Assembly: GCF_033807715.1 (NCBI RefSeq)
Contig: NC_084610.1
Location: 4,831,769 to 4,895,768, forward strand
Direction: 5' to 3'
DNA: 64,000 nt
Source: Cololabis saira
Taxonomy: Eukaryota; Chordata; Actinopteri; Beloniformes; Belonidae
Shown: in pieces, positions 35,801 to 47,588 of the stretch
Position numbering within the stretch: position 1 is the first letter of the stretch
Layout: every line of letters starts with the position of its first letter
Made by a program: the position numbers and the translations under genes
The notes under the pieces: model-generated
What the model saw: the letters and a program-made list of their open reading frames with translations, nothing else
What the model was told of the DNA's origin: nothing
Databases searched by the model: none

Positions 35801-38800
35801 ATTATCGGCAGGTTTGAAAACCTTTGTAAAAGCAGATGTTTTGGCAGTTTACTGACCTGTAGAATTTTGCATTAACATCATGCCAACAGGGACAAACATA
35901 AGTAGTGGCCTTAGAGAGGCAATTGCTGCTACGCATCAATTGGGAAAAAAGGCAAAATAAAACACTTCCAGTTGGAGTTCAGTGTTCTACAGTGAGAAAG
36001 CTGAAACCCAAGGATTTCAAGAGTTGGTTGTCTTTGCAAATTCACCTCAAGTTAGACCGTGCAGAGCTCAGAGAAATACAAATAGACTCCCGAGAGCTAC
36101 ATCTCAGACCCTCATTGAGGATGTTAAATGCTCAGGTCCATGACAGCACAATGTGTCCTTGGAGGCCTCTTCTTTCAAAAAAAAAAAAAGAATTTGAGGT
36201 TTGCGAAATCAAGTAACTTATGAGAAAAAATATATGCACAGATGAGACAATGGTGGAGCTGTTTGTACTGTTTGTTTGGGATGATTCTTGCAGCCACAAG
36301 AACTGGGGACATTGTCACCCGGTCAGTGATGGACTATTGAAAAGACATGTACCAAAAAACTCAAGAACACAAAATCAAGGTTTTTGGACCTCAGCTCTGT
36401 TGAAATACTGCACCAAAGAAGACTGAGCAAACCTGAACCCTGAGTGACTTTTATTCTGACTATTCTGCTAATGTTTCCACTTTTTCCAGAGTAATCCCCC
36501 TCCCAAGTCCCGCAGCTACTCCATGGCGTCTCAAGGCAGCGGCAGCTCGCCCATGTCCGTGCGCCGACCCAGCCAAAACCCGTCCGCCATGTTCGGGTGG
36601 CCGCAGGGCCACAAGGGCTCGCTCTACTCCAGCAGGAGGTCCCTGCTGCCGGACCACCTGATGGAAGCCAGAGAGGTAACTCAACCACCCCGTCAGCTCC
36701 AGTACTGGCTTACAAAATGATCTAAAAGTGTCTTGCAATCACAAATACCAGTTATACACATCTGCTGAGTTACAGAAGATTTTTATAAAAAACATAGAAA
36801 AGGTCTGGATCTGACAGGAAGTAATTGGTGCTTACTAAATGCCTTCTTAAGATAAGATACATTTACTTAATTGATCCCAAGAGTCAGAGGTGATACATTG
36901 CTTAGTTAATGTTTGAGCTGAAGAGCGCTGGTACTGGAACGATAAAATGTTGATCTCATTTAGTGAGTGTGAGTGAATGAATGTCCACCAGAGGGTGCTG
37001 TCGTCTCCCTCCAAATCTCTTTCTTTCTTTTTTTTTTAAAAGGTTCAGTATGGGCTCAAATTAAAGCCATATTTTGTATCTGTAAATAAACTTTGTACTT
37101 GTAGAAATATTTTGTGCGTGTGCAAAAAAATATTTGTACTTGTAGAAATATTTCTGCGAATTTCCCCGCTGTGGGACTAATAAAGGAAATATCTTATCTT
37201 ATTTTGTGCATGTCTAAAACAATTTTGTAGCTGTGGAATTAATTAGTCTGTGTGCAATTGGATATACAAAGCACATTGCATCGCCTACTGACGTCGCCGT
37301 CATATTGGATGTTCAAGACTGCGCTGCAAACTAATACAAGTAAATGGACTTATTTTCATAAAGCGCCTTTCTACAAAGAAATTTACGTTTTACGTCTCAT
37401 TTATTCATTCACACACGCACTAATATACTTGGGAAACAGTTAGGCACCAAATATAATATATTTAATTTTCTCAGACGACAAAAATAAGAACTTTATTGAT
37501 CCCACATAGGAGTAATTCATGTTATATCAGCTATAGAGAACAAGGTAGTGCCGAAAAACAATATATATCCCCCCTCACAAAAATAATAAAAATATAAAAA
37601 CATATTTTCTTATCAACAAAGCATATTTTACATTTTTATACATTACATTACATTTTATTGTTATTGTTATTTTATTGTCTGAAAAATGGTTCAAATATGT
37701 TATTTTGTTATTTAAATTTTTTTTAATTTGTTTTGTTGATGAAAATATATGTCTCTATTTTTGTGAGGTACAAGTACAAATATTTTTTTCACATGCTCAA
37801 AATATTTCTACAAGTACAAAGTTTATTTACAGATACAAAATATTTATGGCTTTAATTTGAGCCCATACTCCAAACCTCAGAGCAGGTTTCGGTTTTTTAA
37901 AAGGTTGGTTTCTCAGGTTATGAAGTTTTGAAGCTGTACAATAGTTTAAAAATAGTGAAACCTTTTAATTGAATTCCTCCGAAACTGAACTTCAGGATTC
38001 TTGTGATTTCCTTCCAGATGATGAGCCAGGCCCAGGGCCAGCACAGAGAGCTGCTCCAGGGTATCGAGGGCCTGCCGGCCGCCCCCGGCCTGTCCCCCCT
38101 GGACCAGGACCTGCTGATGCTCAAAGCCACGTCCATGGCCACCATGACCTGCCTGAACGAGTGCCTGCACATCCTGCACCTGCAGCAGGTGGCCCGGCAG
38201 AGGAGCGCCCTGGGAGGTCAGTGGAGCTTTTCATCTACAAACCCCGTCCTCCACATGGGTTCAACAACATGTATAACCTCTACACTTTTTGTGAAATGGA
38301 TGCATTGTCTTCTTTTTGTTTGGACATTTTAAACAAAAATTTGGTGCTAACTGAACACAAAAAAGTTGGGGAACTAAAAGTTGTCACTATGTTCATATTA
38401 TCTTTACATTTAGTATGTTTTTAATTAATCAGCTTAACAGTTTGTGGTCTTAGGCCAATTTTCCTCTTCATGGTGCTGCGAGTGAGAGATCTGGATTAAA
38501 GGGAGGCTCGTACAGGCGTAAAATACAGGACTGTCTCAGAAAATTAGAATATTGTGATAAAGTTCTTTATTTTCTGTAATGCAATTAAAAAAACAAAAAT
38601 GTCATACATTCTGGATTCATTACAAATCAACTGAAATATTGCAAGCCTTTTATTATTGTAATATTGCTGATTATGGCTTACAGTTTAAGATTAAGATTCC
38701 CAGAATATTCTAATTTTTTGAGATAGGATATTTGAGTTTTCTTAAACTGTAAACCATGATTAGCAATATTAAAATAATAAAAGGCTTGCAATATTTCAGT

Positions 38801-41800
38801 TGATTTGTAATGAATCCAGAATGTATGACATTTTTGTTTTTGGAATTGCATTACAGAAAATCACAATATTCAAATTTTCTGAGACAGTCCTGTATACTGA
38901 AAGAAAGTATTCTCTGATGTCAAAGCCCATCCAAACTCTTAAAGACTGAGGCTACGTTGAGACAGGACCGACATTTTATTTACTCGCTTCCTTAGCTGTA
39001 GATTTACTTAAAGCCACTCTGTAGGAATGCACATCTGACCACATGGGGGCATATAAATGTGTAGTGTCACAGACAGTAACAATGCGTGAATGACTGGATG
39101 GTCTGGCATGTCTCCACATCAACTTTCCCATTATATTCTGCCCCCGTGTGGTCAGAATTGTTATTGCAACATACAGTAGCACAGCTCCAAATGCAGTGAA
39201 GTCTCCTTTTTTTTTTTTACCCGTCTCTGTTTAACAACTTTTTGCTTCCGACAAAAGTTGATAACTCGTTCTTCTATATTTTTGCTCGTCTCCTTTTTTG
39301 GGCGTTTGTTGATCAGTTTAGCGTTGCTGCTTGTGCTGAACTAATTCTGGTCTGACAAATCAGATCAGATCGTCCTGCAGATCTTCACCCAATCCAGACA
39401 AACAACTCGTGTTTGCCGGACAGTGGAATTATTTTGCATTATTGATAGGAAACTGTAGCTATTCGTACCACCCGTCTCGACAGTAATTAGATCTCAAAAC
39501 GGTTAAATATCCAATCGCTGCACTGTGCCGAGAGTGGTTAACGCCGTAAACATACAGTGGGGTAAAGCTCGCGGGCGTCCAGAATCTGCGTCAGATTCAC
39601 TGATATCCGATTCTGTCCAGGATCATTTGAAATGGGAAAACCTGTCCCCGTTTTTCACGGCAGGTCTCATTACCTCATGTATATTTCATCAGGGCAGAGT
39701 CGGGGCAGCAGCCAATCAGATTAAGCTGTCCCACGCTGCGCGACGTGGATTTGAAGGAGGCCTGCGCACTTTTCAGTCTACATGAAAACACCAGTGACTT
39801 TCAGCCAATCAGAGGGCGGGGATGCTTCCTGTGGGCGGGGCCAGGTGTGCCGATACCTGTCCCGGCAGGAAGAGTTGGGTTACTCTCTCTCGGTCGAGGA
39901 CAGCTGTCGAAGGAATAACCATCTGTTCAGTCAGCAGCCAGGCGACGGCGGCGCGTTGTGTGCTGAATGCTTGGCCCACTGTAAAGTGTGTGTGTGTGTG
40001 TGTGTGTGTTTACACACACCTTTTGAGTGTGAAGGGGGCTCGGGCGGGAGGGAGGGGGAGTAACAGCATGAGTTCCTCTGAACCTGACGCTCTGCACTCC
40101 CCGACATCCACAACAGGACCCACCATCGAGTGGCTGGGGCCCAAACTGCCCGACATCCTGAAGAACGGCAGCAGCTCCCTGGGCAGCTTCACGGCGGGGG
40201 AGGGCGACGGCGAGGGCGAGGGCAGCCGCCTGCAGCTCAGCACGCCCGACTCCTGCAGCTTCTCCGGGGTAAGACCTCTCTCGGTTAGACTTGCTCATCA
40301 GGGAAACTTTTCAACTTTTTGTCCTTTTCTTTTAAATCTTTAACGCTGTTTCTCTAAAAGTACAACTTTATCCCCCAAAGACAAATGGCACTAGTGTCTC
40401 ATCTCTTCTCAATCCCCCTACCTCTGTGTCTCAGGAGCAGGAGGACATAGATGCGGAGGACGAGCTGGAGGACTCCTTCACAGACAAGGAGGAGGACCTG
40501 GGAGTGGTGGAGGAGGAGCGAAGCGTCATCCTACACCTGCTGTCGCAGCTCAAGCTGGGCATGGACCTCACGCGGGTGGGTCGAGTTCCACGTCCCCCCG
40601 AGCAGCGAAACAGGAACCAGAACCAGAGGAAGATTAATTTATTCATGTGGAACCCTGAAACGCAGAATGTTGGTCTCATGCGTCCAAAGATACCTGAAAG
40701 TTCAAGTCTTGTTCTTCTTTAAACTAGGGCTGCAACTAACGACTATTTTAATAGTCGACTAGTCACCGACTATTGAAACGATTAGTCGACTAATCGGATA
40801 ATTAGTATTTTTTTCTTAAAGTTAGTCTGAGGTTGCTTTAATTATGTGGCAAATGATAATAAACGCAAGAAAGATGGGTACCTCAATGAAAAATAGATAT
40901 TTTATTCAACTTCTTCGGACTGCATGCATTTAATTTAAAATACTTTTGTCAGGCACAGTCAGGCATAACGTTAAAGCTCTCTTTTAAAGCCAAAATACAG
41001 TTAATGTCTTACCAAGGCAAGTCTGTTTGGTTCAACTGTCCGACGTGCTTTCTCTTCAAATGCTCATGCATTACCGACGTGCTCCCGTGATAAGCAAGGT
41101 CTTCTTTGCAAACCTTGCAGGTCATCTTTTTATTCGGCGTATCCAGGCTAAAAGGCTCCCAGACTTTTAAATTTTTGTTACATGCAGCTGCTGTACAGGA
41201 TGCCGTCATTTTTGTTTACCCTCTACCGCTCTCAGAGACGCTATCGTGCATACGCGACTCTCGGCAGAGATTGTATTGAAGTGAGACGCCTCACTCCATT
41301 GGAAAAACACGGCTGGCAACAATTGTCGTCAAATGCAATTCATTGTCGACAATTTTGATTATCGATTTTTGTCGAAAACGTCGACGAATCGTTGCAGCCC
41401 TACTTTAAACTACCGTAGACCATATCTGAAGTTAGTGTTGAAGGCTTGTGACACATCATGCGACTGGAGCATAGCGGCAGCCAGATTAGTGTTCATTTAA
41501 AAATACGTCACTGGGTTCAGAGTTACTCGCAAATCAGGGGGGGAGGCGGCACGGACTTGGGTTTTTAGCTCAGAAACTCGGATACGAGCAAGTCGGGTGA
41601 AGTGCGTCCCAACGAAAGCCAGTGAACCGTCCTGCGTCTTTTCTCGCAGATAGCTGGGGATGGGAGGCGCGGCAGAACCCTTTCATGAGAGGATGAAGGT
41701 GTGACTGGTCAGGGTAGCTGCAAGTGGGACGGAAAGTTAAAGACATTTTAAGAAGTTAAATCTGCTGCAATTTGATGTTTTTGTCTCAGATCGCTGTAAC

Positions 41801-44800
41801 TCTTACTGTAAACTACTTATGTAGTTTAACTAGAGCTGGACCCGGCCGGCTAACATCCCAGAGTTGGTGTTGAAACTTAGTTTTCAGTTTCCTAGAAAGT
41901 GATGATTAGTGACTGCTGATCGTCGTCAGCAGATGTCTGGACGCCCCAACCAGCTGAAACTAGAACTTGTTTCTCTGTAATCGCTAGTCCAGGACACCGT
42001 CTTGGAAAGATACTCTATCCTCCTCTTGGGTTTCTCGTTTATCCGCGTTATCGACTCAGATCTAATAGACGTTCTGACCACAGGGTCACGGCGTCCGTCA
42101 CTGTGACTAGTTCCTAAAAGGCTGGGTTTTTTCCCCCTCCAGGTGGTTCTGCCTACGTTCATCCTGGAGAAGCGCTCTCTGCTGGAGATGTACGCCGACT
42201 TCATGTCCCACCCGGACCTCTTCGTTGCCATCGCCGACGGCAGCAGCCCGGAGGACCGGATGGTCCGCTTCGTGGAGTATTACCTCACCTCCTTCCACGA
42301 GGGTCGCAAGGGGGCCATCGCCAAGAAGCCCTACAACCCCATCATCGGGGAGACCTTCCACTGCTCCTGGAGGGTTCCCCGGACGGCCGACTCCCCCCCG
42401 GAGCCGTCGCAGGGAAGTTCAGAGCCGGCGGCCCCGGCCGACGCCAGCGAGCCCTACCAAGTGCGCTTTGTGGCGGAGCAGGTGTCCCATCACCCCCCCG
42501 TGTCTGGCTTCTACGCCGAGTGTCAGGAGAAGCAGATGTGTGTGAACACACACGTGTGGACCAAGAGCAAGTTCATGGGGATGTCCATCGGCGTGTCCAT
42601 GATCGGAGAAGGTAAGCAGGATCTGGCCGGAGAATAGGGATGTAACGATACACTAATCTCACGATACGGTACGATACTTGACATTGAGGTCACGATAACG
42701 ATACGATATTATAGCAGTATTTTTGTAACAACCTTGAATGAGGAACATATGACTGGAAAACATTGTCTTAATTGTTTTATTTGAAAGACACGAAATACAA
42801 AACAATACTGTACGTTTGCCCTATTGTTACAGTTTGTAATGCTTTATAACTGTTTAAGTTTTAAAGAGAAAGCCAGGCCAACCATTTTCCACAAACTGAA
42901 CTAAAAGTAAATGTCAGGTTTGCATTATGCATCTTCAGTTTCAGACAAGTACAAATATTTTGCCACAAACTGAATAGTTTCTCTCATTTATGATTTGACT
43001 TTTTTCTTTTTCCAGAAATTTAACAACTAAAATTAAATAAGTAAATAAATACATACAATTTTACACTGGAACTCAGCAGAAGTTGTCCCCGTGTTTATCC
43101 TACTCACCACCCCAAAAAGGTTTAATTTAATAAGGTACGGCTTAACTCTACACCAGACTTACATAAGTAAAATTTCAGAGCTCAAAACCCTGCAAGAGTC
43201 CCGTGATCGGGACCAAAACGGTACTAGTTTCTTCTGAGCGGAGGAAGATTTTGGTCCGAGGGTCAAGGCGCGGTCGGATGCGCGTTACTAGTCAACACAA
43301 TGGATTAATATTAATAACCCAATATCGCAATACAGTTTGTCACCTCCACGACACGTATCGCGAAATTTCGTGGCACGATATATTGTTACCCCCCTACCAG
43401 AAAAGGAGATCAGCTGCAGTTTTTGCTGTGTTCTTACATCCTGCCGTCCTCAGGGTGTCTGCATCTGCTGGAGCACGACGAAGAGTACACCTTCACGCTG
43501 CCCTGCGCCTACGCCCGCTCCATCCTCACCGTTCCCTGGGTGGAGCTGGGAGGAAAAGTCAACATCAACTGTGCAAAGTCGGGCCACTCGGCGGTCATCA
43601 CTTTCCAGACCAAACCCTTTTATGGTGGAAAGTTACACAAGTACGTCGCCGCCGTGGTTCAAATGTACTTACCGATTTTACTTGTGGAGGAAAGCCGACT
43701 TCCCGCTAACGTTCTTCCTGCTCCCCCTGCAGGGTGACGGCGGAGGTGAAGCACAACCCCACGAACGCGGTAGTCTGCCGCGTTCAAGGCGAGTGGAACG
43801 GCGTGCTGGAGTTCAGCTACACCAGCGGGGAGACCAGGGTGGTGGACGTCACCAAGCTGCCCGTCACCAGGAAGCAGGTCCGGCCCATCGAGAAGCAAGG
43901 ACCAACCGAGTCCAGGTCAGAGCAGCTCCGCCGTCGCACCAGACATCACATTTATGTCGGGAACCAACCCAGCTCAAAGTCTGACATTTGGAAACTTGTC
44001 AAAGTTGTCATTGGAAGTCCTGCCCCTTTAAGGCTCTAATCAATATTTCCTGATGTGGATGTGTGTGTTCACGTGAGATTTCACCCACTTTCTTCTTTCA
44101 AAAGGCCTGAAAACCTTCCTATTCAGGAGAGCATTTAACTGTTAAGGAGAGTAGAGAGGAGACGCTGGCGTTTTTGTTCGCTGCTTCTCCGTCTCTGAGT
44201 TTTTAAATTATTATTGATACTGACCTTTTCTTGTACTTGTTTTAACTGTGTGCGCACAGAACTTATTTCACTGAGTGATTTTAAGTCTAGAATGAGTGCA
44301 CTTGAGACAGCATCTCTGATTTGTAACTGTTTTAAATGATTTCCTTTTTTTTTTTTTTGTTTTATTTCCATTTTTTGTTTCATTTGATTTTATTTGATTT
44401 TAATATTTCACATCACACCTCAGTAAATTTTAATATCTGAAATCTTGTGCTGCCTCTTGGCCAGGACACCCTTGCAAAAGAGATTTTTAATCTCAATGGG
44501 TTTCTTTTCCTGGTTAAATAAAAAAAAAACTTGTTTTAATCTTGTAAGCACTCCGAGATTCCCTGAATGCAGAGTGCTCTATAAATAAAATCTATTATTA
44601 TTTATTACTTGAATGCTTTTTTTAAATGATTTTCCAGGCGGCTGTGGCAGCACGTGACGGAGGCCTTGAGGCAGAAAGATATTGAAAAAGCCACCGAGCA
44701 CAAAAGGATCCTGGAGGACCGGCAGCGGACGGAGGAGAAGCACCGCGTGGAGACGGAGACGCCCTGGAGGACCAGATACTTCGACAGAGACGTGAGCACC

Positions 44801-44957
44801 TCAGCACATTCGTGACATAATCCCGTCACTTCTACCCCATAAACATGTTTGTGGTTACCGTGACAACGCTGACGGCGGCATGTTTCTCCTCTTCCTCCAG
44901 GGCGACGGCTGGGTTTACCACAAACCCCTCTGGAAGAACTCGGCCTCCAAGTCCTAG
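32827..44957 (+). CDS. osbpl11: Oxysterol-binding protein-related protein 11 (ORP11)
   Basis: Lipid-transfer protein that binds phosphoinositides through a PH domain and carries lipids at membrane contacts, known to pair with ORP9. Exons (coding): 32827-32945, 34338-34406, 34504-34679, 34986-35065, 36490-36675, 38018-38216, 40117-40268, 40435-40575, 42143-42611, 43454-43640, 43733-43915, 44638-44791 and 44901-44957 (TAG). All junctions are GT-AG and in phase, totalling 723 residues (human ORP11 is 747). PH domain at about 43-140 ([20 protein letters not shown]). The middle holds a Ser-rich linker and the helix [16 protein letters not shown]. The ligand domain, about 345-700, starts near [20 protein letters not shown] and includes [26 protein letters not shown] (about 439) and the family signature EQVSHHPP (about 486-493), then ends [14 protein letters not shown]11 rather than ORP10 is preferred because [19 protein letters not shown] and [15 protein letters not shown] fit ORP11. 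No FFAT motif is seen. Confidence 0.96.
33092..33160 (-). repeat. LINE 3' tail, inverted
   Basis: GGCAAGTTTATTAGTACAGC, then AACACAAAGTGCTTTACATC, is the reverse complement of the tail type at 31,400-31,482. Confidence 0.65.
33570..33670 (+). repeat. LINE 3' tail, CCTGGTTAAATAAAGG type
   Basis: The sequence CAGGCCGTCATTGTAAATAA, GAATGTTCTTAATGACCTGC then CTGGTTAAATAAAGG matches a recurrent fish LINE 3' end. A similar tail is in intron 11 at about 44,455-44,520. Confidence 0.7.
33960..34310 (-). mobile_element. L2-type LINE ORF2 C-terminal fragment
   Basis: Read on the minus strand, the frame gives [20 protein letters not shown], then [20 protein letters not shown] and KYMLDLL, followed after a frame change by [17 protein letters not shown] and TVSSFK. 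This is the end of the L2/CR1-like LINE polyprotein. Frame breaks make it a fossil. It ends about 30 bp before the osbpl11 exon 2 acceptor. Confidence 0.85.
35620..36440 (+). mobile_element. Tc1-like DNA transposon remnant, osbpl11 intron 4
   Basis: The plus strand shows AAGGATTTCAAGAGTTGG then TGTCTTTGCA, GAGCTCAGAGAAATACA, TGAGGATGTTAAATGCTCAG, GATGAGACAATGGTGGAGCT and CAGCCACAAGAACTGGG, in the order found in fish Tc1-like elements (the last two blocks lie in the transposase). All frames are interrupted. The left boundary is uncertain. Confidence 0.6.
37042..37870. mobile_element. Long-armed inverted-repeat element, osbpl11 intron 5
   Basis: The left arm starts AGTATGGGCTCAAATTAAAG then CCATATTTTGTATCTGTAAA, and continues TAAACTTTGTACTTGTAGAA. 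The right arm, 37,786-37,870, is the inverse. A LINE-like tail (CCCCGCTGTGGGACTAATAA then AGGAAATATC) is inserted at about 37,160-37,200, and an inverted tail (AACTTTATTGATCCCACATA) at about 37,490, so other elements are nested inside. Confidence 0.75.
38524..38894. mobile_element. TACAGGACTGTCTCAG MITE, copy 2 (osbpl11 intron 6)
   Basis: A 371-bp palindrome starting TACAGGACTGTCTCAGAAAA and ending TTTTCTGAGACAGTCCTGTA. It is the most symmetric copy, with TA at both edges. Confidence 0.93.
39008..39170. mobile_element. CCACATGGGGGC palindromic MITE, copy in osbpl11 intron 6
   Basis: Left landmarks are TTAAAGCCACTC and CTGACCACATGGGGGC. The right half inverts them as GCCCCCGTGTGGTCAG followed by AATTGTTATTGCAAC. 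Copies are also seen at 50,046, 51,025 and 62,465. Confidence 0.75.
39780..40116 (+). promoter_or_regulatory. Candidate internal promoter and alternative first exon of osbpl11
   Basis: The 337 bp before the exon 7 acceptor are GC-rich (a GGGGCGGGG-like GC box at about 39,816-39,842 and a CpG run at 39,945-39,957) and include a (GT)n tract. An ATG at 40,068-40,070, preceded by AACAGC, opens a frame [20 protein letters not shown] that runs without a stop across the exon 7 acceptor in the correct reading frame. Use of this start would give ORP11 without the PH domain. Normal splicing from exon 6 skips this sequence. Confidence 0.4.
39986..40010. repeat. (GT)n microsatellite
   Basis: About twelve GT units, about 60 bp upstream of the candidate alternative ATG. 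Confidence 0.95.
40725..41402 (-). mobile_element. hAT element with BED zinc-finger remnant (osbpl11 intron 8)
   Basis: A 678-bp element with ends TAGGGCTGCAACTAACGAC and CGTTGCAGCCCTA, flanked by a perfect 8-bp duplication CTTTAAAC (40,717-40,724 and 41,403-41,410). The minus-strand frame at 41,209-41,009 reads [13 protein letters not shown], then MHEHLKRKH, a C-x2-C...H-x4-H BED finger as at the N-terminus of hAT transposases. The catalytic part is deleted. The element is a deletion derivative of an autonomous hAT. Confidence 0.93.
42635..43396. mobile_element. Non-autonomous hAT element, TAGGGATGTAACGATAC family, copy 1 (osbpl11 intron 9)
   Basis: A 762-bp element with ends TAGGGATGTAACGATACAC and CACGATATATTGTTAC then CCCCCCTA. 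Flanks CCGGAGAA (42,627-42,634) and CCAGAAAA (43,397-43,404) agree at 6 of 8 positions, a decayed target duplication. It lines up with 57,879-58,913 but lacks about 275 bp of that copy's centre. Confidence 0.88.
44085..44620 (+). mobile_element. LINE 3' ends, composite (osbpl11 intron 11)
   Basis: At about 44,096-44,140 a frame reads [15 protein letters not shown], the terminal block of L2-like ORF2. At 44,455-44,520 lies the tail GCCAGGACACCCTTGC, AAAAGAGATTTTTAATCTC and CCTGGTTAAATAAA. At 44,540-44,605 a second tail ends AAATAAAATCTATTATTATT. At least two LINE insertions are stacked here. Confidence 0.75.
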
Positions 44958-46615
44958 GTCCTTCAGTCTTTTCTCTTGGATGTGGTAGATTCAGGAACGT
45001 GTGTGTTTGAGTGCGCCTGCACTCATGCATGCTGGGACAGTTGTGACGCGGGAGCATGACCTGCACTGAATGCAACACGGGGGCGGAGACGGACGCGGGG
45101 CGACGGGAAGTGTTGGAGTCCCGCTCATGATGCTCACCCAATCTCCAAGTACAAGTTTTTGTGCTGCTGGTCAGTTTTTGTTTTTTATATCTAGATATAA
45201 TCCAACGTCACTGAAGCCAGATTCTTGGACAGGTTATGGTACTCGCCGCCTTAAGACCGTTTGATGACTGACGCTCCGAGTTCCCCCGGGTTTTGCTAGA
45301 TTTCTTTACTTGTCAAGACGCCGTCGTGCTCAAAGTCAATTCTGTGGAGCTTTTTTATTTCCCAAAACGAGATAGAGAAAGTCCCGACTAAGTGCAGCGC
45401 TGCCTGGTAGATGAAATACTGAGACTGTTTCAAGACAAAACCCAAGCCACGCCCGCCGTCAACGAGTTTACACAGACGCACGTTTAACAGTAAAACGGTC
45501 TGAAGAGGAAGATTTAACACAGTTCCCACAATCACAACCGCATTTAGAGCTGCAGTTTGTAAAACTGAGTTAATCCTGTCAGTCAAAGCTGATTTATTTA
45601 TGACATCCGATGATGGGATGGTACAGACACCCCAGATTACATCATGCTCACAAAACCCAGTCATTGATTACATGTTTATGGAAAAATTATGAACTGGGCC
45701 TTTAATCAGGCAGCGTTTCCGCTGAATACAACACTACATGGAATAATCCCAACATATCCTTAATTTAACGACTCAAAAATCACATTCTAATGGAAATAAA
45801 GTCAGAACTAAATCCTCATTTAACTTTTTATATGAATGGATAAATGTGGAACTAGATCAAGTCATGTCATAGACGGGATGGAAAATAACCCAAACTGATT
45901 AAACTGAAGCAGACCTGCGTCCCAGCTGTCCGTGTGCTTTGTTTCTTTTTAACTTTGGTTACTCGCATGACGACTGCACCAAGTCGACGAAGCCCGCGTC
46001 TGCTTGACTTGTTTCTAAATGTCTGTTCAAGCTTTTAAACCAAATTTTGTTTTTCTTGGGAATGAAAAGGAATCTCTCCCTTGAATGCGTGTTTCCTTCC
46101 TAAGCTGCGCTTTAATTGCTCTTATTTTCAGAGCTGCTTTTTTTTGTACAGAAAGTGTCTCGTTCCGTCTTGTTTCTTTTGAAAACGATTCCATTCATTT
46201 ATACTGTGAAGCGTTTTTGTTTTTAAACCGCTGCGAAAAACGCGATTTTTAGCTCCACCTTCTCGCATCGTAGATTCCAGCCGGCCATCGATAAGCTCCT
46301 CCCTCCCAGTCTCGGTGCCTTATCAACTCTTTCTGCGCACGTCTTCCCCGCGAGGGAGCGCGGCGTCCTCATCCGTCATTTCCCTCGACCGATGCAACGA
46401 TATCTGCGGTTTTGGCGTGTTTGGTTTCCTTTTTCTTTTTAAAAGAGAACTGTTGCTTGACTGAGCACTTTTATTCTAGTTTTTGACATTCTGCAGGTTT
46501 TTGAAGTCGACTTGTCTTGCTGACCCATGAAATGCACTGATGGTGAAGGAAACCTGATGTAGAAAAATGGATGTGTGATATTAATCAAATAAAACTACGT
46601 ATCAGTTGGAAGCTG
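44958..46615 (+). other. osbpl11 3' untranslated region
   Basis: From the TAG to just past the AATAAA at 46,588 there is no coding sequence or clear transposon. It is probably one continuous 3' UTR of about 1.65 kb. Confidence 0.7.
46588..46593 (+). terminator. Polyadenylation signal of osbpl11
   Basis: AATAAA in the context CAAATAAAACTACG, followed about 25-45 bases later by GT-rich sequence (GCTGTGTGAAGGCTTG). This is the only well-placed hexamer downstream of the stop that is followed by a GT-rich element. Confidence 0.7.
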
Positions 46616-46914
46616 TGTGAAGGCTTGTTTTTCTGCTCCATCGACGGGTTTGATTTCATTAGAAAGGGTGTAAAATAAGCCGAAACGACCTGAGCGCTCA
46701 TTTCTGCGATTTTCTCCGCGCAGAAGTGGATTTGGGCAATACTAAGTATGCCCTTGCTGTAGCCAGGTGCTGCTAATCATGAGCTATTTAATGAACTGCA
46801 TGCAGCTTAAAGCAGTTCTTTGGGTGGTTCATGTGTGTATGAACACAATACAGAAAGGGAAAGACATAAGTAATTCTTCATTTCTAAGCTATTGAATGTT
46901 GCTCCACTGAGAAA

Positions 46915-47113
46915 TACAGGACTGTCTCAGAAAATTAGAATATTGTGATAAAGTCCTTTATTTTCTGTAATGCAAAAATGTCAAAAGGCTTCCAATATTT
47001 CAGTTGATTTGTAATAAATCCAGAATGTATGACATTTTTGTTTTTTTTTAAATTGCATTACAGAAAATAAAGAACTTTATCACAATATTCTAATTTTCTG
47101 AGACAGTCCTGTA
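46915..47113. mobile_element. TACAGGACTGTCTCAG MITE, copy 3 (shortened)
   Basis: Both ends are intact, but only 199 bp remain because the middle is deleted. It lies 300 bp past the osbpl11 polyadenylation signal. Confidence 0.9.
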
Positions 47114-47588
47114 GTCACGAGTAGACATCTTGGCGAATGTTGAAGCACGGCGGTGGAGGGGAGATGGTGTTATTTTGCAGCTCATTTAGTCTCCTGTCAG
47201 AGCTGCAGTTTTGTAGTCATGCAACAGGAAAAAAAAATAATCAGAGCTGTGCATCAACTTAATTAACTATAGCAACGCTGTCGTGATAAATATCAAAAAT
47301 AAAAAGAAATTGAGTTTGCTGTGGAAGTCTGGACCATCACTGGGTTGCCACAAACATTAACATTCATCTTACTAACTTGGGACTGCAGAGTCTGATTTAT
47401 CGCGTTTCCTGAGCCTTGGACAGCCTGACCTGAGTGAATTTGCCCCGACGTCCAGTACTGGAATGATCATAAACTGTCTTGAATGTTTCATCCTTGCGAA
47501 TCATCTCTCAACGTAGAATTGTGGATTCCAGATCGTTCAGAAATTACTGTATCCTTTTCCAGATTGTTGGGTAGAAGCTACTGCTCCT

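Noticed and set aside
32827..44957. Assignment of the gene to osbpl10
   Set aside because: GPD1L is next to OSBPL10 in human, which first suggested osbpl10, but the PH domain and linker residues fit ORP11 clearly better.
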